From assembly GCA_037013495.1 (NCBI GenBank), contig CM072803.1:22527501-22591500 (forward strand): a stretch of 64,000 nucleotides of DNA. The letters run 5' to 3'. Source of the stretch: Hippophae tibetana. Its lineage: Eukaryota > Streptophyta > Magnoliopsida > Rosales > Elaeagnaceae. A program made the position numbers and the translations under genes. Shown here piece after piece: positions 21,701 to 36,700 of the stretch; position 1 is the first letter of the stretch; every line of letters begins with the position of its first letter. Below the pieces are notes generated by a model. The model saw nothing but the letters and a program-made list of their open reading frames with translations, ran no database searches and was not told the origin of the DNA.

Positions 21701-24700
21701 TTGTATTTGTGCTTGTTTTATTTTATTGTTCTTTCCTATTTTCAGATTTCTGTTGTAACTTATTTCAATTATCAACATTTGGTCCACTTAACATCATACA
21801 AGATAGCTTGATTTTAGGGCCATTATATATTATGGATTTTCTTATTCATTCTTAGAATCAAAATGTGCTTTCTTTTTTATATTTTCAGATTTCCTTTTGC
21901 ATTTTTTATTGTCAGCACTGCTGTAATCTTTTATGGAAATCACTCACTAGTTTTAATAAAAAAGACACTGCTCTTGTATTATTGTGACTGAAAAATAGAT
22001 TGCCATGAAGATCCAACTCACATCAATTTTTAAGTTCTATAGTAATTTATGTATTTAATGATGCTAACATTTGAGTCTGCACCTTGTTTTCTACGTTACC
22101 AAATGTTTTGACATCTGTCTTTCAACCTTTCCATAAGAAAGGTAGATATTATAAAACTATTTTGATGGTTTACCTTCCCTCTTATTTGCTTTGTAGGCAT
22201 CCTAAGAACACCAATATTGTGGAGGGCATAGTTAAAGCTCTAGCTCGGGTTGTTTCTAGTGTACAGGTAAGATGTCAAGGCACATCTCCTTTGTTTGGTT
22301 TCTGATCCCTGAAAATATTATTTGAATTTTCTCAAGCCACATGGATGGTTTAAATGACGATAATATTCTATTTTCTTTTGCACTGTGTATAACTTAGTAT
22401 CCTTGACTAAACCAAGGTCTGACACCATAGGTTCAGGAAACGATTGAGGAGAGCCTGACGGCTGTTGCTGGCATGTTTAGTAGCAAAGCTAAAGGTTAAT
22501 TCTTCATTTACTGATAACAATTTTACATTTTTTAAAAGCTAAAGATATTTACTTCAAACATGCGTGCTCAGTGATTTGTTTTCATCTTTTATTTATTTAT
22601 TTTTGGACTGGAAACCGAATATTTCACTAAAGCTCAATTATATTCCATCTTATTTTTGCCATAAAATCAAATCAAACAAGTAAATAGAATCAAAAGCTCT
22701 CTATCAAATCTGAAAGAAAGTTGGAGCCACCGAGTGAGTAGCACCATCTAAATAATGTTTTACTAATATGAGAAATTAGAACACTTAGATATTACTTCAG
22801 ACAATGTATGGAGAATCAAATTGTCACACAGCAGTACAACACTCAATCTGCTTTTTACGAACTCTAGAGCTTCATCTTTATTATAAAATTTTGGGAGCAT
22901 GTATTTCATTCTTTGAATGAAAATGGTCTTTCAATGGGCATCATACAACTATTGGGCATCCTTGATGGAATTACTGTAGTTTGCCTATGGGTAGATCTAA
23001 ACAAAATGGAGTTTTTTTTTTTTGGGTAAGAGTAAGGCTTCGAAGGCAAGGTTGTGGAATTTCGGGGTATGAGCAATTCTTTAGGTGTTGTGGATGGAGA
23101 GGCTTAGGAGAATTTTTTATGGGAGAGTTCTGTTTTTGGTGTCTTCATGGTCAGGTTCTTAAGTATTGAAAGATTATTCTCATTTTCTCATAAGTTTTAG
23201 TGGGGGAGCTTGTATATCCTAGTTAAGTGGAGCTTTGGAATGGATATGACAAAGCTATTGTTTTTAGTATAGCTTGGTGCTTTAGTAAGTGTATTAGTGG
23301 TCCACTTTGTAAGTTTACAGCTATTATATATATTAATATAATATTATGTTTCTTACAAAAAAGTATATCCTGGAATAGTTGTAGATCAAATTGCATTGAT
23401 GGGTTCAAAGTAAGCGTTTATTGTGCTAGAAGATGACTGTATCTCCTTGCAGGAATTGAGTGGAGCCTTGATAACGATGCATCAAATGCTGCAGTCTTGG
23501 TTGCTAGTGAAGCCCATGCAATAACCCTTGCAATTGAAGGTTTGCTGGGTGTTGTCTTTACAGTTGCTACATTAACAGATGAAGCGGTTGACATCGGTGA
23601 GGTATTCACTATCCATTCATCATATCCTTTATCAAATATTACTATGATTGAAACTGCTTATTTGTGGCATTCATGTCTTTCATGTCAGCTCGAATCTCCG
23701 AGATGTGATTATGATCCACCAGGGAAGCTTACAGGAAAAAAAGTACTCATTTGCCTCTCAATGGTTGATTCATTATGGTTGACCATACTAGATGCATTAT
23801 CCCTTATTCTGTCAAGGTTGGTAAATTTTATTAGTTATCCATGTGCATTTGTGGATATGCTTGGTTTCTAAATTTTGTTTTAATGTAACATTGGAAGGTC
23901 ACAAGGGGAGGCTATTGTGTTGGAGATACTGAAGGGTTATCAGGCATTCACTCAGGTACATTACTATTCCATGTTGGCTCTGTAGGAAGTCATAGTGGAA
24001 TCTCACCTTTCATTTTAATATTTTCTTTGCTATACCTAATAAATAGTGGATTGATCAAGTAATAGGTGACATCATCTGATGTTTTTCTCTTAAGTTGCTT
24101 TCTTTGTTTAACCTATATTATTTTAATGATGATTCCATTCCACAGGCTTGTGGAGTTCTTCGTGCTGTAGAACCTTTGAACTCTTTTTTAGCATCCCTTT
24201 GCAAGTTCACTATTAATTTTCCCAGTGAAGCTGATAAAAGGAGGTATTCATGTACATATCCCTGAAAAATATACGCTCACTATTTCCATTGGTATTGATA
24301 GACATAGTTGATAACGAGCTGCAGATGCCTACATACTTTTCCTCCGATAATAAATCTTTTCTGAACTTACTGAATACAACACGTTAAATGCATAAGGATA
24401 ATATTTTCTCCCTTTTGAACACTTTGTGTGCTGAAGTATTGGTCCCCACCTTGATTTCTAACATCTCTACACATTATGGTTAATTTTGTTACTTTTATAT
24501 TTATCTAGACGTTTTTATAACTTACTTTCATAGAATATGTAGCAAAATTTTCATTTTCTAATCAACTATGTTGACTGCAAACAAGAGTACTCCATTAGCT
24601 TTATCGTTTTTCCTTACCTGTTTCAACCCAATTACCGTAATCGATGATCAACTAAATATAAAATTACATCTTTCATGTTTCTCTTTAAGGATAATCAAGT

Positions 24701-27700
24701 GTAATTCTGGTTAAAAAGTTTACTTCTTTAGGATTTTTGCTATTAATATATTTTTCTTCTTGCTTAATATTTCATTCTTCCCTTGGGTTTCTGGTCTTAA
24801 ATAGCTATCTGATCATGTAGAAGTTCTGGATTTTAATTGAAATTACAGTATTAGCTTACAGTCTCCTGGATCAAGACGCTCTGACACATTAATGGATCAA
24901 AGAGATAATATTATCCTTACACCAAAGAATGTACAGGTATTTGGTCTTCTTTTGTCATATGGTCTATTATTTACTTTGTCTGAGATTTTCATCTGCTTTA
25001 ACATGCTCCTCAAATGCTATTGTTGATAAAAATCTGGCTATTTTACCTTTATATACTCATTTATTGTTCTGGTTCAGGCCTTAAGAACTCTCTTCAACGT
25101 TGCTCATCGATTGCATAATGTCTTGGGTCCATCTTGGGTTTTGGTATGTTCTCTATTTTCTCATTTGTTCCTAAATCATGTGGAATTTTTCTTCTAATTT
25201 TTCAAAAGGAATAAAAAAATTGTAGGTTTTGGAAACTTTGGCTGCTTTGGACCGAGCAATCAATTCGCCACATGCCACCACTCAGGTAACTTTTGGAAAT
25301 ATCAATGAAACTCACCCACTTCTGATTTTTATCAGATTTGCTTCTAGAGAACTTTGCATATCAAATAATAATACTTTTAAGAAAGGACACCTTTGGCATT
25401 CACCATTTATAGCCTCATAGGTAGTTTTTTCTGCTCATTTAATTGTGTAAAAATCAAAGGTTTTTTATTAGCACATCATCATCGAGGGTCATAATAAATG
25501 ACTTTTACCTTGCAGGAGGTCTCAACATCTGTTCCAAAGCTTACAACGGAATCATCTGGGCAATACAGTGACTTTAATGTTCTTTCTTCATTGAATTCTC
25601 AGGTAGGTTCTGCAGCTTTTGCTCTGTATGGCTGTCAAAATAAGAACGTACACAGCTCTGCAAATCTGTAAGACGGTAATGTGCTCTAAAAGCTGCCTAA
25701 TTAACAGAAACCTATTGGAAACAATAAAATAGTATTCCTCGGGCAGTTCCTATTTTTAACTGTTTTGAAAGATAAAAAAGGATTGAGGTTGCGACATGCT
25801 TCTTTTGTCATTCAAATTTCCTTTTTCCATTATATGTTTTTCCTTAATTTGCATAGAAGAAATATTTAATGTCACAACTTTTGTGTCTGACCTAGTTTTC
25901 TTCTTTTTGAAAGCTGTTTGAGAGCTCAGCTATGATGCACATCTCTGCAGTGAAATCTCTCCTTTCTGCACTGCGACAGCTATCAGAGCAATGCATGTCA
26001 GGGACTTTAAGTGGTTCTGGACCCGCATCAAATCAAAAAATTGGGAATATTGCTTTTTCCGTGGAAAGAATGATATCCGTCCTTGTCAATAATCTTCACA
26101 GTATGTAATGTCAGCAATTTTCCATGTTTGTATTTACAGGAACATGAAAGTTTGTTGACTGCTGGTATCAAGAGTGCTGCTATTTTAGCACTACTTTTGC
26201 TTCTTTGCTTACGCCATGCTTTTGCTGTCTTCTATATTTTTTGTCCAAATGGTGGAGATTTTTCTCTTATTACCTATACCTTTTTTCCAATTCCAGTGAC
26301 AATTTTCTCAACCTACTTTTGAATTTTCCATGATATATCATATACCTACATTGGTCCTAAGTTCTTAACACTTTCTTGAGTGTGATTGGTAATATATTTA
26401 TTTTGACCTCTTTCTTATTGGAGGTTTATATTGATGCTTACTGCTTACTGCTATCTGATTTTGTTTTCTCTGTTGTTGGTTATATTTTGATTTATTTTAC
26501 CATATTGCAGGGGTGGAGCCATTATGGGATCAAGTTGTTGGCCACTTTATTGAGGTCATTGCAGTTATATGTTTTTATTTATATGGTATAGTTTTAGCAT
26601 AATATGCAATTGTAAGTACGTTTTTGAATCTTTTTGCAGCTTGCAGTTAAACCCAACCAGAATTTACGGAATATAGCACTTGATGCATTAGATCGATCAA
26701 TATGTGCTGTTTTAGGTTCAGATCATTTGGAGAACAACACACCAACCGGAACCAATGGCACATCTCAGAATGTGAGAACTTTCACCTCTTTATTGTTGAT
26801 GGTTTCATATTCTATAAAATATAAATAGTCCTTTATCACTGGTACATGTTTTCTTTTAGACCGAAACCAGCCATTCGGAGCTAGGGTCATTTGAATGCGC
26901 TGTCATATCTCCCCTAAGGGTTCTTTACTTTTCCACACAAAGCATTGATATTCGTGCTGGATCTTTGAAAATTCTGCTGCACATTTTAGAGGTATTGTAT
27001 GAGTTTTGAGAATCAAAATTTTCTTTTATGATTATATTTGGATTTTTTGCTCTCATTCATAATGATTCTCACCAAGTAATCTTTTAGAGGAATGGAGAGA
27101 AATTGCGTTATAGTTGGCCAAATATTCTCGACTTGTTGAGGTTTGTATTTCCTTGCAATCTTGCTTCCTGTTGTTCTGTTTGGTCCTCTATCTTGTTGAT
27201 CCTTCCTACTTTCTTTCTTTTAAAGTTCTGTGGCAGATGCTTCAGAGAAGGAACTTGTCACTTTGGGTTTCCAGGTCAGAAAGATATCCTAGCATGCATG
27301 TCTATTCCAGTGCATATTTTCCTACGTTTATGCAGAAATATGTGCTTAGACACACATGATTGCTTATGCATTGCTGACATGTCTTCTGCTTCGGCAATTA
27401 ATTTTGCAATTGCATGTGGAAGTATAAAAGGAGTGTTCTGCGGACCCATATGAATGTGTTGTTTTTGTGAATTATCTGAGAGTTTTGTTAAAACATTATG
27501 CAACTAATATTTTCAGCTTTTATTAAAACCAGTAAGATCAGACTGCAAAAACGGTGGATTATTTCTTTTCCTTTTTGGTAGGAAACATAAAGTATACATA
27601 AAACATAGAGAACTTATAACAGAAATGCATTTTTTGCATAGAGCTGAAGTTTCTGTCCTTTCTTGGCTGCTGCAAGTACAGGTTTTATGATTATTGATTA

Positions 27701-30700
27701 ATGTGGGAAATGTACAGTGATTCTGAAATCTTTTAACCCAACCATGTAATCTTAAATTTACATTAACTGAATCTGGCACATACAACAGATAGACAGTATC
27801 CACCCAATTACTCTTGCCCATGTACTTCTATCTTCTGGTTTCAATATGTGGTTTATAATATTTATCTATGTAAGAATTATTTATTCTCCTACAATCTATG
27901 TTCATCAATTATCATTGATGTCTAGTAGTAGCACTGCTTTTGAATAGTTCTAAAGTAATTAATTTCATTTCCATTATTATTGCAGAGCTTACGTGTGATT
28001 ATGAACGATGGACTTTCCACTGTACCTTCGGAGTGCCTTCAAGTGTAAGATCATAAATTTGGCCGTACTCATTTTCTTCTCTTGAAATATAGACATTCCA
28101 GTAGCCTTTCTGTCATGTGATGTATTCCAACATAACTGTTTGTCTGTGTAACATAGAGTTCATTCCAATCAGACTCCTTAATTGTTAACCCAAGTCTTTA
28201 ATGATCTCAATTGCTTATCCACACCTTCTCTGCTAAAGAGAGTGGGTTCCAGTCATAACAGGATGTTGTGGAATATCTTGCTTGTTCATGAAATCCAGGA
28301 ATCTGGTCTATTGAGTCTTAAACAAAGTCTAGGTCCTCTAGGAATGTAGAGAAAAGGATGAAGTTATAAATTATTTCTTCCCATGTGTTGTACATTTATT
28401 CTAGGGATATTTATTTATTCATTATTATTCTGTAAATATTTGTATTTGTGATTGTATCTATTATCCTTTTTTAAATAAGATTAACTATAAATACCTTATT
28501 AGGGTTAATAAAATAATCCATCAGTTTTTCTATTCTAAATTCAATTTGGTATCAGATTTAGAAAAAGGAAAGAAAAAGGGGAAAAATAATTCTTTGTCCT
28601 AACTTAAGAGAGAAAATCTTAACAGGAGCCGACGTTGTCATTGTGCCATGAAAAGGGGTTGTCATCTTTTTTACACTTTTCGTTGTGAAGTATGAGCTCC
28701 AGTCGAACCTTACCTTCACCTCAGTCGACGACTATAAATTGCCTTACCCTTACCTTAGTCGACGATTATCCTTACCCACCTCACTTGACGGATGTACGCC
28801 CCTTATCTCGATGTTGTTCCCTAGTATTAGATTGTTTTTTTTTGGGTTATCTCTTCCTTATCCTGATTAATATATCTATTTCTAATACATTATATATATA
28901 TTATATGCCTTTTTGGCTTATATTATTAATTTTAAAAAAACAATATTATACTATTTTCACTATTATGTCTAAGGATCAAATATACTCACTCTCGAACACT
29001 CTCTCCCTATTCAATAGTAAAAACTTTTTTGCTATCATTCACGATAATTCATCCTTTATTAATATTAAATTGGATGGTATTATCGTATTTAGTCTAATAT
29101 TTTAAAAATGCATATCGTTGTAGGGAAAAAAAAGATTATATCACAAATAGGAAAGTCGCCCCAATGGATGATAATCCAACTTATGATAAATGGGAAGTTG
29201 AAGATGCCTTAGTAAAATCATGGCTTATCAACTCTATGATAGACAAGTTGATGACTCATTTTATTTAATGTGGAACTGTAAAGAAAGTGTGGGATGAGAT
29301 GAACTCAATCTTTATGGAGTTGGATGATGATAGACCCAATGATATAACATGTGTTATTGATATTGAAAAACTGAGAAAACACAATGTTGAGGATCAGGTT
29401 CATATGTTTTTGGCTGATTTAGATCAAGTTAGTAGTTAGGTTTTGACTACTTCAACTTTACCATGCCTAGAAGAAGCCTATTTTCTGGTCCGTTGTGAAG
29501 TATAGAGGCAAGACACAATGGGTACTGAGGACCACCTTGAACTAGCTCTCATTGTCCAAAGAAATAGTTCACGTTTAGATTCTCCATTTGCAAACTCTGG
29601 TTCTCGATTTTGTACCTACTGCAATAATTCCAATCATACTGTTAATGTTGGAAGAAACACGACTATCTGGACTAGTACAACATTAAGCAAATTGAGCGAA
29701 AAAAGAATTCTTCTCAGGTAGTTGCATTTGTCTCTTAGGTTTCTCGAGTAACTATTCAAGGAGATAATTTTGGTTTCGCATTTATTTCTTCTGTTTCTAA
29801 CACTTGCTTTATTGATTCAGGAGTCATTGATCATATGACTAGTAACTTGTCTGCTTTTGATTCTTTAACATCCTCTCGTGTTAAGTTTGTCTAGGTTGTC
29901 AACGAGACATTGGGAGTTGGCAGTCTCACTATCACTCATTTTTTCCATGTTCTCTGTTATATTTGCACCCACTCTTAAGAATAACTGTTTGTCAATTAGT
30001 CATCTCACTATCTTGATTGTTCTATAACCTTTTATTCTACTACTGTGTATTTCAATACAATTAAACGAAGATGATGGTGGCCACTAGTAGAGAGAGGAAG
30101 TCTTCAGTACTTGGAGAAGGATCTGACGATCCTAGTTGTGGTTTTCAAGTGGATAGAGGAAATGATAAAGGAAGAATTATGTTATGGCACTGTCGTCTAA
30201 GACATTCATCATTTACTTATTTGGAACGTTTGTTTCCTAAATTATTTTCTAATATTTTTGTTTCTGGTTTAATTTGTGAACAATGCACCTTTACCAAAAA
30301 TAGTCGAATTAATTTCAAAATTAGTTCTAATAAATTTTTTTTTCTTTTTCCTTGTGTCTGTACTGATGTGTGGAGGGTCCTTTCTCTACTCCTACTACCT
30401 CTGGTTATAAATATTTTGTCTTTAATTTATGATTGCACTTGAATCACTTGGATCTATTTATTGAAATCTAAGGGTGATGTTATTCATGTTATTCCTCAAT
30501 TTTATAAAATGATTATCACACAGTTTAATGTACTGGTTAAGGTTTTTCATTTTGATGATGGTTGTGAATTTGTGAATCAATCTTTTACTATCTTTTTTAA
30601 AAAATCATTGCATTCTTCATTAGACAACATGTGTTTATACACCACAAAAAAAATGGCGTAGCAGAGTGTAAGAATCATTACCTTCTTGAGGTGACGTGTG

Positions 30701-33700
30701 CCCTATACCTATGCACATTCCTAAGCGTTTCTAGGTTGAAGCTGTCATGATTGTTGCTTTCCTTATAAATCGAACGCCTGGTCATATTCTTGATTATTAA
30801 ACTCCTTTGAGGAAATTATCTCTTTCTCACACTTTATCCTCTGGACTTAATAAAGTTGTGTTTGTTATGTTCATGTCCATACATTTCTTAAATGTGTTTT
30901 TTGGGTATTCTAGCACATAAAAAGGGTATAAATGTTTTCACCCACCTACCCATGAATATTTTGTGCCCATGGATGTTGAGTTTTATTTTTCCAAAGATGT
31001 CTCTTTGACTCCTCTTCAGGGCTAAGAGTAAGAAAGGGGAGAAATTATAGTGAGAGGAAAAAAGTTGTGGATTTCTGGTGAGGGGGAGGACTCTTCTTAT
31101 TTGGGAGATCCCCAACCTAAAAAAGAGAAACCAACTAACTAGTAAGCTAGTGAGTTGAGACCATCTCATATGTTCTGCCTGCAATTTGGTAGGAGAAATA
31201 AGGACGCTACTGTTATGGTACCACCTTCTAACTTAGATACTTCTCTTAATGATACTACCATGCCTTTAAATAAGTCTTTCAAGATTGACTATAAGGTACA
31301 TGTTTATCCTTTTATCTTCTACTAATGATATCTCCACTTCTACCATACCTTTTGACACTGTAGTATCAACACCTATTATCTTAAATCTACTGCATAATGA
31401 TCAAGGTAGGAGCAGTAAATAGCTTGATAAGTTGGGTTTCTCTAAACCTTCATGTAATGTTGTTTATCTTATATCTGATTTGGTTTCTAATCGATGTTTG
31501 TCTAAAACCCACCTAGCTTTTGCACTTCATATTTGTTTTGTACCTATGTCTAGTCATTTTGAAGAGGCTCTTGAAGATCTCAATTGAAAAGCAACTATGT
31601 TAGAAGAAATGAATGCCCTTTATAAGAACTGTACTTGGGAGTTTGTTGAATTATCAAAGTGGAAGAATACTTTAGGTTGTAAGTGGGTATTTACTGTCAA
31701 GTTTCATTCCGATGAACATGAGAGAAGAATAAGGCTAGAGTAATAGCTAAGGATATACTCAAACTTATGGGATTGACTATCATGAGACATTTGCTCCGGT
31801 GATCATGATGACTACTATTCGAGTTACTTTTTCTGTTGCTGTGAATCTAGACTAGCCATTACTTCAATTCGATGTAAATAATGCACTTCTTCATGGAGAT
31901 TTGTCAGAGGAGGTGTATATAGATCCTCCTCCCGGATTCCCAATTGAAGATGAAAAGGTATGTAGGTTGAAGAAAGTTTTGTATGGGTTGAAACAATCAC
32001 CTAGAGCATGGCTTGGTAGGTTGAGTTGGTCAATGAAAGAATATGGTTTTAAATAGGCACAGACAGATCACACTCCTTTTTATAAAAGAAATGGTGATGA
32101 TATTACCTTCTAGTTTATGTTGATGATATGATCGTTATAGATAGTAATACTTGTGAGATAGAAAGATTACACAGTTATTTGATCAAATAATTTGAAATGA
32201 AGGATATATGAAATTTGAAATATTTCTTAGGTATTGAAGTTTCTAAATTTAAGTAAAGACTCTTTCTCTCTCAATGAAATATATACTAGATCTTTTAATT
32301 GAAAATGATAATTCTGCTTGTACTCCTGCAAACACACCTATTGAGGTGAATCATGGTTTAGCAATTTAACCTAATCAAATTCCAACTAATAAGGAGAGAT
32401 ATCAAAGATTAGTAGGAAAATTGATTTACTTGACTCATACTCGACCTGATTTATCTTATGCTATGAGTGTGGTAAGTCAGTTTATGCATAATTTGAGTGA
32501 TCGATATATGGAAGTTGTGAATTAGATTTTGGCCTATTTGAAATTCTCATGCAAGAGTATTTTTCTCTCAAAACATGGACATCTAGATATTACGGGTTAT
32601 ACCGATTCTGACTTTGCAGGTTCCAAGATTGATAGATGGATAGAAAGTCTTATTTAGGGTACCTTTCATTTATTGGATGACATTTGGTGACTTGAAGAAG
32701 TAAAAAGTAGAACGTTGTATCATTGTCCAATAGAGGCCAAGTGTCGTGCTCATCATCATGGTATTATGGAGGTTTCTTCGTTAAAGATTTTGTTGAGTGA
32801 ACTTGCTTTTGGTCCTAAGAAGTCTATGATTTTATTTTGTAATAATATTGTAGCAATTAAGATTGCGAATAATCTGGTGCAATATGATCGAACTAAGTAC
32901 ATTAAACTTGACAAAAATTATATTAAAAACAATTTGGATATTGGCATCATTAAATTCCCATACCACCTCAATAGTGTTGATCAATTAGTTGATATTATGA
33001 CTTGTGTTATTACAAGGAATTTCTTCCATATAATTTAATTTGGGCATGTGTGATATCTATGTTCCAACTTGAGAAAGAGTTAAAATGTACATTTAATACA
33101 TTTATTCTTAGAATTAATTTTAGGGATATTTATTTATTCATTATTATTAAGTGTTTAAGACTCATTAATCTCAATTGTTGAATTGCAAGTGTTTAGCTTC
33201 TATTGTGCATAGAACCAATACTCGTGGTAGAGTGATAGAAGTATAAAATTAATTTAGTCATTTTTCCAATATTAAGCCTTTGAGAGAATTGGTTTCTCAA
33301 CAAATTTTTAACATCATGAATTAGTACGAAGCACAAAACCAGATATTATCAATATGAGTTCTAGAGAATTAAACAATAATAGGCTGTAACTGCATTATTT
33401 TATTTGATTAATAACACTCATACTTCTGATTTTTTTTTTCGGTTATAGATTTTTTTCTGTAAGAGGAAGAAAATGGTTCACTTTTTATACTTAGTAATTT
33501 TGAAATGCGAATCTGAACATTGCAGGTGTATAGATGTCACTGGAGCATACAGTGCTCAGAAGACAGAGCTTAATATAAGCTTAACAGCCATAGGGCTTTT
33601 GTGGACTACAACTGACTTTGTTGCTAAAGGACTTATTCACTGCCTTGGAGGGGAAAAGGAAACTGGTGCATACCACTTTGCATTTAGCTGCTCTTGTACC

Positions 33701-36700
33701 AGCTCTACAGTAACTTTTATAAAGAGCTGTAATTCAGTGTTCTTCTGTGCATTGAAATGATACAGGAATTCCAGATGTGCATTCAATTCCAAATCAAATG
33801 GATGGTCAAAGCCCAGAGGAACAGAAACTTGGTGTTTCTGATGAAGTTTCCTTGATGAATGTAGTCGATCGGGACAAGTTGTTTTTCTCCATTTTCTCGT
33901 TACTTCAAAACCTAGGAGCTGACGAGAGGCCAGAGGTGAGATGACTTGTTTCTTATGTTAGATGTCCTTGATATGTTAGGGGTTTGTAATTTAACGATTT
34001 ACAAATATTAGGGATTTTTTATCCTTATAGGATGGAGATGTTATCTCTACTCTACCATATTAGGATTGTCATACATGTTTGATTTTCTTATGACTAAGTT
34101 AGGAGTTGTGCTTTCTTAGATTAGTTATTGGATACAAATTATTTCTCCGCCTCTCATTATCTTCTTCTGTAGTCTGCTTGTCATGCAAACCCTTGGATTT
34201 ATTTTCTTCATGTTTTACGTCAACATGAGACGTCTAAGGGGTCAAAATATCATTACAAATTGCCGAGGCTTTTCACTGTATAGTATATCAGTGATCAATA
34301 GATCATAACTTCTAACTTCTCAATATAAACAAATATGCATGACTAATTAGTCATGACTTCCGAATTTGGTGGCTTAGAAATACGTGGTAGCTAAGGAGCT
34401 CATTGTTTGCAATCCCCTTTAAGAAGTAGATTTCTCACTGTAGCCTGACCTAATTTACATTTCAGGTTAGGAACTCAGCAGTCAGGACTCTTTTCCAGAC
34501 TCTTGGAAGTCACGGGCAGAAACTTTCAAAAAGCATGTGGGAGGATTGCCTTTGGAAATATGTTTTCCCAACACTAGATCGTGCCTCTCACATGGTTAGT
34601 TAAAGTGGTTTTAAATATAAATTTGGTCCCTTATTTTTCATGGCTGTTATTGTTTGATTGCTTTGATTTTAGGCTGCAACCTCATCAAAAAGTGAATGGC
34701 AAGGGAAAGAAATTGGAACTCGAGGAGGAAAAGCAGTTCATATGCTCATACACCATAGGTTTGTAAAGTTTACCTCAACTTGTGACCCCTTGAAAATACC
34801 AATACTTTTTAAAGGGATAGTTTCTTATAAATAAGAAACGTCATAAATACTCCAGTTTCACTTCTTCTGTTAAACATACAAACTTATAACGTTAAATTCA
34901 TTTTCAGTCGCAACACAGCTCAGAAACAGTGGGATGAAACACTTGTGCTCGTTCTTGGAGGCATATCTCGTATATTCCGCTCTTTCTTTCCTTTTCTTAG
35001 AAGCTTGAATAATTTCTGGTCTGGTAGGTCTTGATGCATTTGGCTTTCTTATTTTCCATACTCATCGGTTATTCAGTTATCAGGTCCACAATGACACTAG
35101 TATTTATTCATGTAGGATGGGAATCTTTACTTCTATTTGTAAAGAATAGCATTCTATTAGGTAGTAAAGAGGTTGCTCTTGCTGCAATAAGTTGTTTACA
35201 GACAACCATTCTTTCACATTCTTCCAAGGTATTGACCAAATTCTATCAATTAAATTTTGAAAGCTCCTACAGCTGTAAGAGAACAAAAATTAACCTTGGA
35301 TGCTATAATGATGACTTGAGAGAAGTGCTGATAGCAATATTTCTAGTACTAAAAGTATTTTACCTAGCAGGGTAACTTGCCAATGTCATACCTGACATCG
35401 GTACTTGATACTTATGAGCTTGTTGTTGAAAAAACAACAAACCACGGTAACAACACAGCTAACAAGGTGAAGCAGGAGATTCTACATGGTCTTGGTAATA
35501 TTTTGACCCAGCAGAATTTCTCTTTTATTTTTATGTTAAAATTTGATACACGAATGTACATTGAAATCTTATGCAAATCCTTGATGAAGTCATCATCCTT
35601 TTATGCTTTATCTTTCTTTCTTTTCCTCCTCTTTTCCTCTTTCTTCTTAGGAACTACGAATAATAGAAAGAATTAAAAAAAGCCTATAAGTATGGAGGAT
35701 GTGTGAAAAGTAAATAGGAAAATATCTGTAATAGCCATCCCAAGTGTTTTCAAAAGAAACAGATCTATTGACTACTCAACCCTCTTGAACTCTTTTCAAA
35801 TTAAGATGGTATAGTTTTTCCTTTTATTTTCCTTTCCTTTTTTAATAAATAACTAAGAAGTATCGTATAAATAATAAGGTAACTAAAATTTGTTTGTCTG
35901 TGGAGCTGTACAACCTGTTGCTCGAGAACTTGTCCTTCTAGTCACGGAAACACATTTACAAACCCTTATGTTTATCAAATTTTTACGACTTTGACAGGGG
36001 AACTATATGTTCAAGCACAGAGTATGTTTGATATACCTTTATATACACAGTTGATTGGAATCATAGATTTGGCTGTCAAACAGGCTGTCATTACTAACGA
36101 GAACTTTGAAGCCGAATTTGTAAGTCAATTTTTTTTTAACTTTTTATTTTTCATCAGAATTATACTTCAGTTTTGAAGTTTGTTTGGTGTACCGTACTAG
36201 TGTAATTTTGAAAGAGAATATTGCATAAACAAAATAGCCAAGTGAGCCGAAAGATGACCCCATTTTTTCGTCAATATCAACTATGCATTTATGGAAGTGG
36301 CTTGAAGGGAGAGCTTTGAACATTTGTGCTAAGTTAATAAATCTTGTTGATATTGTTTTTGCAGTCATCTATGTTATGCTCTATAAAGAACTGGTGAACG
36401 AGACAACTTAGCCTTAGCAAAAAAGCAAGAGAAATTAGATTGGTGTTTAACTATAATAAATGTCATTAAGGGTTAAAATCAAGAGAATGAGCTATCACTA
36501 TTGACTTGCACCAGATCCTGATTGGCCTTCTAAATAGTGGATCTTGTTGGCGTGTCCTTGTAACAGCCTAGGCTTCCTTCAAAAGTGCTAGCTGAAGTTG
36601 CTTTTAAATTCCTAGGCCCATATTTAAATACCGTAGTTATCCCTAATGTGCAATCAATGTGGGAGTTGGGCTGTCAAAGACCTAATGGCTCTTGGGTAAT

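Noticed and set aside
30071-30661. Separate small genes inside MON2 intron 29
   Set aside because: They are integrase fragments of the decayed Copia element, in the expected order with its other domains.
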